Assembly: GCA_020638905.1 (NCBI GenBank)
Contig: JACKHP010000022.1
Span: 12,977 to 76,976, forward strand
Length of the DNA: 64,000 nucleotides
Reading direction: 5' to 3'
Origin: Planctomycetota bacterium
GTDB lineage: Bacteria > Planctomycetota > B15-G4
The number at the start of each line of letters is the position of its first letter. Positions within the stretch are counted from its first letter, which is position 1. Position numbers and translations under genes: made by a program. Under the pieces are notes generated by a model. That model was not told the origin of the DNA, ran no database searches, and saw only the letters and a list, made by a program, of their open reading frames with translations. Below, piece by piece: positions 1 through 8,402 of this stretch.

Positions 1-2
1 AC

Positions 3-197
3 GTGCTGCTTTCACACGCGGGTGGAGCCGTGACCGACGTCCAGTGGCGGCCTCGCCAAGCGGACGACGGCAGGCTGCGCTACGGCGGCCTGCCCGCCGG
101 CGCCACCCTGCGGCTCACGGGCCGCGACCGGGAGGGCGCCTTCCTCGAGCGCGAGATCGTCGTGCCCGTGGGTCAGCGCAGCATCACCTGGCCGTGA
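3..197 (+). CDS. C-terminal end of a gene cut by the window edge
   Basis: Open frame from the window edge to the TGA at 195-197, so only the last 60-odd residues are visible. The tail (LPAGATLRLTGRDREGAF, then EREIVVPVGQRSITWP) alternates hydrophobic and charged residues and has the Gly-Leu-Pro-Ala-Gly turn seen at the end of carboxypeptidase-regulatory-like or Ig-like beta-sandwich domains of secreted proteins. That reading is an inference from a short tail. The gene converges on the minus-strand lipoprotein gene, 35 bases away. Confidence 0.5.
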   Translation: MLLSHAGGAVTDVQWRPRQADDGRLRYGGLPAGATLRLTGRDREGAFLEREIVVPVGQRSITWP

Positions 198-232
198 CCG
201 TGGCTCTCCGAAGCACCCTCCCCCCTTCTCGT

Positions 233-2104
233 CTACTTCGTCTTCGAGTCGAGCCCGTGGGCGAAGTTGAAGGTCACCGACGCCCCTGCGCTGATCGCCG
301 CGCCTGTGGTGTTGGTGAGTGTCACGGTCCTCGCCGTCTCGTCGATCACGAGCCCAGCCGAAGCGTCGACGACGACGGAACGGCCGGCGGCGTCGAGATA
401 CTCCACCGACTCGACCTGCGCGAGCAAGGTCGCGAGAGTCGAATCGAAGGTGGCCGTGAGTGTCGCCGCGGCCGGCCACGCCGACGTCGAGAGGTCAGGC
501 GCGAGGGTGACTCTCGTCGGGTCCCAGTCGGCGACGACGCTGAGCGACAGCGTTGGGGGCTGGGCCGAGCCGGCACCGCCGGAGACGAATACGAGTCGGT
601 ACGCGCCGGCAGGCACTGCCGGCCCGGTGAGGAGGCTGCGTCCGGGACGCTGGCGTGTCGAGGTCAGGCCTTGTGCCAGCCGGCTCGGGTCGCTCACGGA
701 GACGATCGAGGCGCTGTATGTTCGTCCGACGGGGTGTTCGATCTCGATGCCGCTCACCAGGACGCTGGAGAAGCCCCATGGCTGCGCGGGATCAACGAGC
801 TTCACCTCGCCCGACTTGTTCGCCTCGATGGTGTCGACACGTGACCTGAATGTCGCGGCGGCGTCGATCACCGCCTGCTTGCGTTCTGCGAGCACGTCGG
901 CCACCGTCGACTGCTTGAGCAGGTCCTGGACCTCTTGCTCGAGGGGTGCCAGCGCGCGCCGGAACTGCCATGTCGTGGGATCGCCGCCACGAACGATCGA
1001 GAACGTGAGCCACGACTTCGATGTGTACGATCCGAGCTCGCCGCCGTCGGACTCGACGTGCACGCGCTTGTCCTCATACGCGAGTTTGAGGACATGTCCG
1101 TCGTCGCGAATGTGGACGAATCGCGGGCCCTCGTCGGCGACACGCTCGTTCACCACCGAGAGCGGACGGAGCGACGCACGGTCTGGCACATCGAGGAACG
1201 AGCGGCTGAAGAGCGCCACCGGCAGTGCGATGATGTCGGCTACGAGCGTCCCGACCGTCGTCAGCGTCGCGCCGACCTTCGACCAGAAACCGCCGGCCCA
1301 CTCGACACCAGTCGTTCGCGTGAAGAACGAGCGGGACCAATGGTCGGACTCGAGGTTGATCACGCCCCAGCTGCCGGACCGCAGGGGGATGACCGTGCCG
1401 TTGCCCTCTCCGGCGGTGTTCTTGAAGCGATTCCAGACCTGCTCGTCGTAGGGGACGAAGGTGATCTCGGTCTCGAGCACGATGTCGTTCTGGTTGAGCG
1501 CCACGAGTGTCTTGCCGACCTCCTTCGCCAGAGTGATCTCGGCCTTGGTCACCGGGTCGGCCAGCGACTCGGCGGCGCCTCCCACGAAGTCGAGGAGCGC
1601 CGTGGTGTTGGCGGTCTCGTCGGCGTCGATCTCGATGACCCGGATCAGCATGCGCAGCGCATCTCCCTGCATGACCTTGGGGCCGTACACGTATCGGCCG
1701 ATGCTGCTCGAGTGCGTGCCGTCCGCCTTGCGCCGGAAGGGGCCGAGCACCTTGGTGATGCCCTCGTCCTCTTCGGCGCTGCCCTCCTCGACGAACTCGA
1801 AGAGGACCACGACCTCGTTCACGCCTAACCAGTCGGGGAGATACTTGAAGTAACCGTCGTCGAAGACGATCGCGAAGGTGTCGTCGTGTGCGGCGTTGGT
1901 CTCGCCGTTCGGGCTGCGTCGGACGACGTCCGACGAGTCGGTCCAATCTGTCGACCACGGCGGACGCAGGTAGCCCTGCTCATCGGCCCGGAAGAACTGG
2001 GCGTCTCCGTCGAGTTGGCAACCGGTCGAGAGCCCGATGCACGCGAGACCCCAGCACAGGATCGCGGCGCGACCCACGAAGCCTGGCCTGTCGACTTCCT
2101 TCAT
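233..2104 (-). CDS. large predicted lipoprotein of unknown function
   Basis: 623 residues. A hydrophobic signal ends in the lipobox LSTGC (Cys about residue 29), so the mature protein is probably lipid-anchored in the envelope. I take the ATG at 2104 rather than the GTG nine bases upstream because GAGGAG lies 8 bases before the ATG. The body is rich in beta-prone segments, carries a short hydrophobic stretch near residue 285 (LVADIIALPVALFS), and its last quarter (LSLSVVADWDPTRVTL onwards) resembles a beta-sandwich. No family recognised. It stands alone, with a 630-base non-coding stretch upstream. Confidence 0.75.
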   Translation of the reverse strand: MKEVDRPGFVGRAAILCWGLACIGLSTGCQLDGDAQFFRADEQGYLRPPWSTDWTDSSDVVRRSPNGETNAAHDDTFAIVFDDGYFKYLPDWLGVNEVVVLFEFVEEGSAEEDEGITKVLGPFRRKADGTHSSSIGRYVYGPKVMQGDALRMLIRVIEIDADETANTTALLDFVGGAAESLADPVTKAEITLAKEVGKTLVALNQNDIVLETEITFVPYDEQVWNRFKNTAGEGNGTVIPLRSGSWGVINLESDHWSRSFFTRTTGVEWAGGFWSKVGATLTTVGTLVADIIALPVALFSRSFLDVPDRASLRPLSVVNERVADEGPRFVHIRDDGHVLKLAYEDKRVHVESDGGELGSYTSKSWLTFSIVRGGDPTTWQFRRALAPLEQEVQDLLKQSTVADVLAERKQAVIDAAATFRSRVDTIEANKSGEVKLVDPAQPWGFSSVLVSGIEIEHPVGRTYSASIVSVSDPSRLAQGLTSTRQRPGRSLLTGPAVPAGAYRLVFVSGGAGSAQPPTLSLSVVADWDPTRVTLAPDLSTSAWPAAATLTATFDSTLATLLAQVESVEYLDAAGRSVVVDASAGLVIDETARTVTLTNTTGAAISAGASVTFNFAHGLDSKTK

Positions 2105-2737
2105 GTCCCCCACTCCTCGATGGCAATGCGAATACGGTATCGGCAGGCGCGCTGCGCGTCATCGTTCGACACCATACGATGTGATCGACTCCCGAGGGCC
2201 GCCTCCATGCGCGCGCGATGCAGAACGTGCATTCAGTACGTTGGCCTTCGTCGAGGAAGAGGTCGGTGGGAGATCGGGAGCGGCGCACGGGTGGACGAAG
2301 GCACAGGTCGAGCACTCCGCCCATCGATGGTCCGGCCGACGCTCGACGAGCGACGACATCCCGCTCACCCTCGTGAGTGCGTCGCAGCACAGAACGAGAT
2401 CGATGTCCAACGCGTCCTGGGCGACCACGAGGCGGTTCTGGTCCTTGGTCAGGCTCTCGACAGGAAGGCGCGTGACCGTCGTGGTTGCGCCCGAGTGAGT
2501 CACGGGGCCGACCGACTTCGCCCCGGCTGGGTGACCGACCATGCAAGCCAGATCGAGCAACTGGCCAAGCCCACACGGCGCCGTCGGGCGCCGTCGGAGG
2601 CGGCGCGGCCGCGGTCCGCACCGCAGGAGCGATCTGGCCGGTTCGGGAGGCGAAGGGCGCAGTCCTTCTCGAGGGCCTGCTACGGTGACCGTGGGGGCCT
2701 GACGAGCAGCACCCCACGAGCGCGATCGGAGCCGTCC
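2105..2737. other. 633-base stretch without a convincing gene
   Basis: Lies between the divergent lipoprotein and thioredoxin-fold genes. GC content is visibly lower than in neighbouring genes. A 133-codon open frame on the minus strand (2159-2560) and several plus-strand frames cross it, but none has a Shine-Dalgarno sequence, a recognisable domain or the strong G/C third-base bias of real genes here. It presumably holds the promoters of both flanking genes; TGC TACGGT at 2678-2686 is a possible extended -10 for the thioredoxin-fold gene. Confidence 0.4.
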
Positions 2738-3640
2738 ATGCTCATGTTCTCAATCCTCGTGATGTCCGTCTTGCACGTCGCCGCGCTGCCGGGTGACCCG
2801 CCGGACGTGTTCCGTTCGCTCGGCCACGACGAGGCACGATCTGCCGCAGCCGAGGAAGGGCGCCTGCTGATCGTCGACTTCACGGCGAGCTGGTGTGGGC
2901 CGTGCCACCGCATGGACCAGACGACGTGGGTCGACGAAGGCGTCGTGACCTGGATCGACCAGCACGCGCTGGCCGTCCAGGTCGACGTGGACGAGCAGGA
3001 GGATCTCCAGAGCGCCTACGAGATCCAGGCCATGCCGACGATCGTGGTCCTCCGCGACGGCGAGGAGCTCGATCGTGTCGTGGGCTACCGCGACGCCGAG
3101 GCCCGTGCGGAGGGCGTCGGGAGCGTCAGGGCCGTGCCCGGTGCATTGCGGTTCCCGAGGGCGTCGAGCTCAGACCGGCCGTTCTGTTCTCGTCCTGGAA
3201 TTGCCGCCACCCTGAACGGCGTTCCCCTCGCCTCCTCGATCAGTGGGGCATGGCACTTCGCCTTGCCTCGATCCATCACCTCGAGGAGTCCGACATGGAC
3301 GTCTCCATCGATCGCACCGCACTTCGCGAAATCGTCTCCAACCTCCGCACCGGGCCTGGTGAGAACGAGTGGTGCGTCGCCTGCGGGGCAGGCGCCGCGT
3401 CCTCGAAGCTGGACTACCCGGCCGAGGTCGTCCAGCAGGTGGGCCGGCAGCTCCTCGACCCGAAGGGTGTGCGTGAGCTCGTCGAGGGCCTCAAGGCCCT
3501 CGGGGGCGAGCAGGCCTGGTGCGTGGCGTGCGGCGCGGGGGCCTCGGCCTCACCGGCGGATCTGGTCTCCAACCCGGCGAAGCTCTCGGATTCCGAGATC
3601 GACGCACTCGCCGGCAAGCTGCTCGGCGCCGTCCGCCTGA
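2738..3640 (+). CDS. secreted thioredoxin-fold protein, 3' end unresolved
   Basis: Starts at ATG 2738 with GGAG 6 bases upstream. A short signal peptide (MLMFSILVMSVLHVAA) is followed by a thioredoxin-like domain with the redox motif CGPC at residues 53-56 (FTASWCGPCHRMD) and the cis-Pro loop AMPTIVVL, so it should catalyse thiol-disulfide exchange outside the cytoplasm. After residue ~125 (VVGYRDAEAR) the frame lacks any stop and runs 300 codons to 3640, through poorly coding sequence and across the next gene in another frame. The real protein is probably about 130-160 residues; either a frameshift lies near 3105-3140 or the 3' end has decayed. Its position just before the Cys-repeat peptide gene suggests a role in redox handling of that peptide, an inference. 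Confidence 0.6.
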   Translation: MLMFSILVMSVLHVAALPGDPPDVFRSLGHDEARSAAAEEGRLLIVDFTASWCGPCHRMDQTTWVDEGVVTWIDQHALAVQVDVDEQEDLQSAYEIQAMPTIVVLRDGEELDRVVGYRDAEARAEGVGSVRAVPGALRFPRASSSDRPFCSRPGIAATLNGVPLASSISGAWHFALPRSITSRSPTWTSPSIAPHFAKSSPTSAPGLVRTSGASPAGQAPRPRSWTTRPRSSSRWAGSSSTRRVCVSSSRASRPSGASRPGAWRAARGPRPHRRIWSPTRRSSRIPRSTHSPASCSAPSA

Positions 3641-3648
3641 AGGACTGA
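3295..3648 (+). CDS. putative RiPP precursor with duplicated WCVACGAGA core
   Basis: 117 residues, start ATG 3295 with GAGGAG 6 bases upstream; stop is 3 bases before the radical-SAM gene, so the two are probably translationally coupled. The protein is an internal duplication with an exact 49-residue period: residues 5-37 align without gaps to 54-86. Each unit has an amphipathic helix (R-E-I/L-V-x-x-L-R/K), a Gly-rich turn, then the identical nonamer WCVACGAGA (26-34 and 75-83). All four Cys lie in these motifs. No signal peptide or membrane segment. A Cys-bearing repeated core next to a SPASM enzyme is the usual arrangement of ribosomally made, post-translationally modified peptides; here the substrate assignment is inferred. 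I recognise no named RiPP class. A small metal-binding protein is the alternative. Confidence 0.75.
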   Translation: MDVSIDRTALREIVSNLRTGPGENEWCVACGAGAASSKLDYPAEVVQQVGRQLLDPKGVRELVEGLKALGGEQAWCVACGAGASASPADLVSNPAKLSDSEIDALAGKLLGAVRLKD

Positions 3649-3651
3649 GCC

Positions 3652-4743
3652 ATGACCACGTCCCCGCCCGATCTCGGCACGTCCGTGCCACGTCTGGACA
3701 CGATCCACTTCAACTCGACCAAGACCTGCAACCTGGGCTGCGCCTTCTGCTACGACAACGCCGTGCGAGGACGCACGGAGCTCCTGCCGCTCGAGACCGT
3801 CAGGCAGATCGCGACGGACGCGGTGGGCCTGGGGTGCCGACGAGTCATCCTCTCCGGTGGCGAGCCCCTGTCGCGTCCGGACTGGCAGGACGTGGCGAGC
3901 ATCTTCGACGGTGCGGGGATGGAGGTCTCACTTGCGACCAACGGAACGTTGATCACGGCGGAGGCCGCGCGATTCCTCGCCGGCCTCCGTCACGTCACGC
4001 TGTCCATCTCGCTCGACGGCGACCGCGAGACGCACGATCGGCTGCGCGCCCAGGACGGCGCGCACGCTCGGACCATGCGCGGACTGCGACACCTCCAGGA
4101 GGCCGGAGTCGAGTTCGACCTGAACGCCACGATCTCACGGGACAACATCCGGGACGTGGCCTTCCTGACCAAGGTGGCGCGCGACTTCGAGTGCGACGTC
4201 CGGTTCTCGCTGCTGCATCCCAACGGCCGTGGCAAGGACATGGACGGGGGACGCTTCCTGGAGCCGGCCGAGATCCTCCTGCTGCGTGAGTACTGTCACG
4301 TGGCGCGCCGGCGTGCCGTCCCGATCTTCCTGAACCTGCCGCCGCTGCTGCAGTACGTCGAGGAGATCATCCCTGGACGCGGTGCCGCGTGCGGATGGGC
4401 CGTGAACTTCTGCGGGGTCCTCGCGAACGGCGACGTGACGATCTGCGGAGTGGCCTCGAGCGAGCCGCATCTCGTCGCGGGCAACGTCCTCGAGCGACCC
4501 TTCCGCGAGATCTGGGCGGACGCCCCGCTGTTCCGCGAGACGCGGTCGTTCCAGGTCGACGCACTCGGCGGGATCTGCGGTCGTTGTGCCTTCCGCGAGA
4601 TCTGCGGGGGAGCATGCCGACTGTCCGCCTATCGGGCGGAGGGCGACTTCCTGGCTCCGTACGAACTCTGCCAGAGGTTCTACGACGAAGGTCTCGTGCC
4701 CGAGCGGATCCTCGATCCCGTGTCCGAGCCGGCCTCGAACTGA
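3652..4743 (+). CDS. radical SAM/SPASM peptide maturase
   Basis: 363 residues. The radical-SAM cluster motif CX3CX2C is C26, C30, C33 (KTCNLGCAFCYDN), followed by the GGEP motif at residues 69-72 that contacts the SAM amino group. The C-terminal third is a SPASM domain: C247, C254 and C265, then CX2CX5CX3C at 309, 312, 318 and 322, and a last Cys at 340, enough for two auxiliary iron-sulfur clusters. Such enzymes modify peptides, for example forming thioether or carbon-carbon crosslinks. There is no PqqD-like recognition domain in the short N-terminus. AAGGA lies 7 bases before the ATG, within the end of the preceding precursor-like gene. No protease or exporter gene follows. Confidence 0.88.
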   Translation: MTTSPPDLGTSVPRLDTIHFNSTKTCNLGCAFCYDNAVRGRTELLPLETVRQIATDAVGLGCRRVILSGGEPLSRPDWQDVASIFDGAGMEVSLATNGTLITAEAARFLAGLRHVTLSISLDGDRETHDRLRAQDGAHARTMRGLRHLQEAGVEFDLNATISRDNIRDVAFLTKVARDFECDVRFSLLHPNGRGKDMDGGRFLEPAEILLLREYCHVARRRAVPIFLNLPPLLQYVEEIIPGRGAACGWAVNFCGVLANGDVTICGVASSEPHLVAGNVLERPFREIWADAPLFRETRSFQVDALGGICGRCAFREICGGACRLSAYRAEGDFLAPYELCQRFYDEGLVPERILDPVSEPASN

Positions 4744-4889
4744 GAGCCGGTCAGTTCGCGGTGGGGGCGCCGGCCGATCGGCCCGGCTGCGTGCGAACAG
4801 CGGCGCATGGAGTGTCTCCGCGGATCGACGTAGCGTCGGATCCACAGCGACTGCCGACTGCTGCGGCCTGCCCACCGTGGAGTGATTCG

Positions 4890-6491
4890 ATGAAGGCGCA
4901 ACGAGTGAGTCTTGTCCTGGCGACCGGCTGCCTCGCGCTGAGCGTCTCGGCCGACGCCCAGTGCCCGCAGGCCGAGGTCTCCATGTGGGGAGCCGCGCAG
5001 ACCGACGCCTACCACGGTTGGGCGGTCGATCTGCGCGGCGACGTGGCGGTGGTCGGGGCGCCCGGCTGGGCGGCGTCCGCTCTGGTCGCCCCCGACGGAC
5101 TCGTGAGCGTGGCGCGCTGGAACGGATCGTTCTGGGCGCCGGAACAGCTCGCCAAGTCGGCCACGATGGGACCGGGCAGCGACTTCGGGTGGTCGGTGGC
5201 GCTCAACGAAGCGGGCGACGTGCTCGTGGTAGGGGCCCCCGGTGTCTCCGGCGGCGGTCACAACCGCGGCGCCGTGGCGATCTACGAGTGGGACACCGGC
5301 TCGGACGCCTTCGTGCAGTGCTTCGAGGGCCTCGGGTATGCCGACTCCGCGCGCCTGGGTGAGTCGGTCGACGCGAGCGGCGACCGCGTGGTGGCCGGCG
5401 CGCCGATCTTCAACGGTCTGGGCGGCGCCATGCACGTGTACGAGCGCAGCGCTCCGGGAGTCTGGCTCGACAAGGGCGCCTTCACCTTCGGCGGCACCAG
5501 CCAGTTCGGGCACGCGGTGGCGGCCAGCGGCCAGCGAATCGCCGCGGGCGGCCCGTTCTACGACGCCGGCTCCGTCGCCGATGTCGGAGCCCTCAAGGTC
5601 TTCGAGTGGAACGGCACGCAATGGCTCTCGATCGCCGACATGATCGGCGACTACGCCGGCGGCGAGTTCGGCTTCTCGGTCGACCTGTTCGAGGACCACT
5701 TGGCGGTCGGCCTGCCTGGTCACCTCTCGGGCGGTGGCGCAGGTCGCGTCTACATGTGGGATGGCAGCGCCTACTCACTCAAAGCGCAGGCCGTCACGCC
5801 CGGGACGAACATCCTGACCGGCTACGACGTGGCGGTGGGTCGTCTGCGCGGTGCCTTCGGTTCGCCCGGCTACCCGTACGGCGGGATGATCCAGGCCGGC
5901 GCCACGCGGCTGCTGCAGCACGTCCCGGGCTCGTCGCCGCCGTGGAAGTTCGTCGCCGGCGTGCCCTTCTTCTGCACGGCGCCCGAGACGGCCGCGTGGT
6001 ACGGCCAGGCGCTCGCGATGGACGGCAAGCGCATGATCGTCGGCGCGCCCTTCGCCTCGAAGGAGGGACACACGTACTCCGGGCGCGCCTACGTGGTCGA
6101 CCTGTGCGACAGCGTCGGCTCCGCCGACCTCGAGCATGCCCTGCCTGGCCAGGGCGGCAGCGTCCCGCTGCTGACGGTGGACTCGGCGCCCTGCGGTGAG
6201 CCCGACGTGTACCACGTGGTGACCGGCGCACGGCCTTGGTCGCCCGCGTACGTCGTGCTCGGAGCGAGCCTGCTGGAGCTGCCGTTCAAGGGCGGCGTCA
6301 TGGTGCCGAATCCCGACCTGATCCTGTCGGGCATCCAGACCAACGGCGAGGGACGCTTCTTCTTCGGCTACGAGGTCCCGTCGGGCCTGCCGTCCTACAG
6401 CATCTGGATGCAGTGCTGGATCCAGGACGTCGAGGGCCCGGTGGGCTTCTCGTCCACCAACGGCCTGCGCCTGGACGTGCCCGCCTTCTGA
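4890..6491 (+). CDS. secreted FG-GAP beta-propeller with PFKGG C-terminal module
   Basis: 533 residues, start ATG 4890 with GGAG 7 bases upstream. Signal peptide to about residue 22 (SVSADAQC). The body repeats the sequence G-x-S/A-V-A...GDxVVVGAPG, typical of integrin-like FG-GAP propeller blades, here without the acidic calcium loops. The last ~90 residues contain the module LPFKGGVMVPNPDLIL and end GPVGFSSTNGLRLDVPAF, shared with several other secreted proteins in this window. Function probably surface adhesion or binding; unproven. Confidence 0.85.
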   Translation: MKAQRVSLVLATGCLALSVSADAQCPQAEVSMWGAAQTDAYHGWAVDLRGDVAVVGAPGWAASALVAPDGLVSVARWNGSFWAPEQLAKSATMGPGSDFGWSVALNEAGDVLVVGAPGVSGGGHNRGAVAIYEWDTGSDAFVQCFEGLGYADSARLGESVDASGDRVVAGAPIFNGLGGAMHVYERSAPGVWLDKGAFTFGGTSQFGHAVAASGQRIAAGGPFYDAGSVADVGALKVFEWNGTQWLSIADMIGDYAGGEFGFSVDLFEDHLAVGLPGHLSGGGAGRVYMWDGSAYSLKAQAVTPGTNILTGYDVAVGRLRGAFGSPGYPYGGMIQAGATRLLQHVPGSSPPWKFVAGVPFFCTAPETAAWYGQALAMDGKRMIVGAPFASKEGHTYSGRAYVVDLCDSVGSADLEHALPGQGGSVPLLTVDSAPCGEPDVYHVVTGARPWSPAYVVLGASLLELPFKGGVMVPNPDLILSGIQTNGEGRFFFGYEVPSGLPSYSIWMQCWIQDVEGPVGFSSTNGLRLDVPAF

Positions 6492-6549
6492 GGACGACAC
6501 GACGAACGGTGCCCTGGCGGACCGCACGCCTGCGCGCGACGCGGCTTGC

Positions 6550-6555
6550 TACACT
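6550..6555 (+). promoter_or_regulatory. possible extended -10 (TACACT)
   Basis: TTGC followed by TACACT upstream of the YjbQ gene. It matches the TAnnnT boxes seen before other genes here. No -35 hexamer is evident. Confidence 0.3.
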
Positions 6556-6689
6556 CGCGCCCCGTTCGAGTGGCCCGCGTGGTGCACCGCGTCGGATCGA
6601 TCCACGGAGCCCGAAGACCACGTGGTTCAGCGCATGCCCGATCGACCCCGTTCGTTGCTCGCCGGGCGCGGCGCGCGGAACCGCGCCGG

Positions 6690-7109
6690 ATGACGCAGCA
6701 CCAGCAGGTGCTCGCAGTGCGCACGCGCGGGCGTGGGCTGCACGAGCTCACGTCCGCGGTCGGGCAGGTCGTCGACGCGTCGGGCGTGCGCACGGGGCTG
6801 TGCGTCGTCTTCTGCCGGCACACGTCGGCCAGCCTCGTCATCCAGGAGAACGCCGACCCGTCGGCGGCGCGCGACCTGCTCGCGTGGCTGGCGCGCCTCG
6901 CGCCCGACGGCGACCCGGCCTACGAGCACGACGCCGAGGGACCGGACGACATGCCCGCGCACCTGCGTGCGGCGATCACGCGCACGTCCGAGACGATCCC
7001 CGTGCTCGACGGGCGCCTCGCGCTCGGGACGTGGCAGGGCCTCTTCCTCGTCGAGCACCGCACGTCGCCGCACACGCGCAGCGTGGTCGTCCACGTGAGC
7101 GGCGAATAG
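6690..7109 (+). CDS. YjbQ/UPF0047 family protein
   Basis: 139 residues, the usual length for the family. Diagnostic motifs are present: HTSASLVIQENADP and, after it, TSETIPVLDGRLALGTWQG then FLVEHR. Members have a beta-barrel fold with conserved His and Glu residues; E. coli YjbQ has been reported to have weak thiamine-phosphate synthase activity, but the physiological role is unsettled. Probably cytoplasmic. Ends six bases before the convergent epimerase gene. Confidence 0.88.
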   Translation: MTQHQQVLAVRTRGRGLHELTSAVGQVVDASGVRTGLCVVFCRHTSASLVIQENADPSAARDLLAWLARLAPDGDPAYEHDAEGPDDMPAHLRAAITRTSETIPVLDGRLALGTWQGLFLVEHRTSPHTRSVVVHVSGE

Positions 7110-7115
7110 CGGCCG

Positions 7116-8129
7116 CTACGGGATCGCCTTGTCGCGCCGCAGCTGCGCGACCGTCTCCTCGAGGCAGCGGTCGAGCGGACTCGCGACCACGCCCAGCTCG
7201 CGCGCGGCGCGCGAGGTGTCGTACCACATGTACTTGCCGAACATGGCCGCCATGTCGGGCGTGAACCAGACGCGCTCGGGGACGAGCGGCTCGACGCACT
7301 CCATGAGCGTGCGCGCCACGGGACCCAGGAACGCGGGCAGCGTGCGCGGGTGCAGATCGAGCCCCGCGGCGCGCCCGATGCGCACGGCGAGGTCGACGAG
7401 CGTCAGGTTCTCGCCGCCCAGGATGTAGCGACGTCCGGTGCGACCCTTCTCGGCGGCCGCGACGATGCCGTCGACCACCGTGTCGAGCGGCACGACGTTG
7501 ATGCCGCCCGACGGCACGACGAAGGGACGTCGCACGACGATCGTGCGCACCACGTTCGACGAGTTGCTCGCGGTGCGCGAAGGTCCGTAGATCGCGCCGG
7601 GGTTCACGGTCGTCGCGTCGAGGCCCGCGGAGATCGCGCGGGCGACCTCGTCCTCGGCGGCGCGCTTGGTGTCGTAGTACGGCGCGCGAAGCGTCCAGGC
7701 GTCGAAGAGGGAGTCTTCGTCGAGCAGGCGCGGCTCGTCGGTCACGCCCACGGCGGCGATGCTCGAGACGTGCACGAGGCGTCCGATGCCGGCGGCCAGC
7801 GCGGCCGACGCGACGCGGCGCGTCCCCAGCACGTTCGTGCGCAGCATGCGGCCGGCGGCGCGACGTCGGTAGCCGATCACCGCCGCCGAGTGGACGACCA
7901 GGTCGCTGCCGTCCATCGCACGCGCCAACTCGCCGGTCTCGCCGTGCAGCGGCGGCTCGACGTCCCCGAGCACGAACGCGCAGCCCAGTTTGCGCAGCCA
8001 GTCGATCGTGCGCGCCGACGAGCTCGCGCGCACGAGCGCGGTCACGCGGTCGCCGCGCTGCACGAGCCGCTCGACCAGGGCGGTGCCGACGAAGCCCGTG
8101 GCACCGGTGAGGAAGACGCGGCTCGTCAT
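7116..8129 (-). CDS. NAD-dependent epimerase/dehydratase (extended SDR)
   Basis: 337 residues from ATG 8129. The N-terminus is a Rossmann fold with the dinucleotide motif TGATGFVG (GxxGxxG), then NVLGTRRV, a catalytic Ser region (HVSSIAAVG) and YYDTKRAAE, which supplies the YxxxK pair. NPGAIYGPSR follows. Closest in feel to dihydroflavonol-4-reductase-like or hopanoid-associated sugar epimerases; the substrate cannot be read. Probably monocistronic. Confidence 0.85.
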   Translation of the reverse strand: MTSRVFLTGATGFVGTALVERLVQRGDRVTALVRASSSARTIDWLRKLGCAFVLGDVEPPLHGETGELARAMDGSDLVVHSAAVIGYRRRAAGRMLRTNVLGTRRVASAALAAGIGRLVHVSSIAAVGVTDEPRLLDEDSLFDAWTLRAPYYDTKRAAEDEVARAISAGLDATTVNPGAIYGPSRTASNSSNVVRTIVVRRPFVVPSGGINVVPLDTVVDGIVAAAEKGRTGRRYILGGENLTLVDLAVRIGRAAGLDLHPRTLPAFLGPVARTLMECVEPLVPERVWFTPDMAAMFGKYMWYDTSRAARELGVVASPLDRCLEETVAQLRRDKAIP

Positions 8130-8402
8130 GCGCTCGACTCGCAGAAGGGACGTCCGGCGCCGCCGCGCGGCGGCACGCACGGCGGGAGCCGGGACCGACG
8201 GCGTTGCGCGACCCCTCGGGAGCCGGATGATGCGCGTCATGTCCACCCGTACCATCCCCGCGGGACGCCGCCGGTGCAACGGCCTGGCACGTCGCGACGT
8301 GTCCCGCGACGCGTCGCTCGGCCCGCGCGCCGAGCCGTCCGTCGTGGTCCCCGCGCCCTGGCCCGTCCCGTCACGCGCCGCCGCGACCCTGCGAGGTGCG
8401 TC

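Noticed and set aside
2159..2560. 133-codon minus-strand frame as a gene
   Set aside because: No start signals, no domain and no G/C bias at third positions.
3248..3266. TGGCACTTCGCCTTGCC upstream of the Cys-repeat gene as a sigma-54 promoter
   Set aside because: GG and GC are 11 bases apart instead of the strictly required 10.
3519..4289. Plus-strand 256-codon frame over the radical-SAM gene
   Set aside because: Shadow frame; the overlapping frame has all radical-SAM and SPASM Cys motifs.
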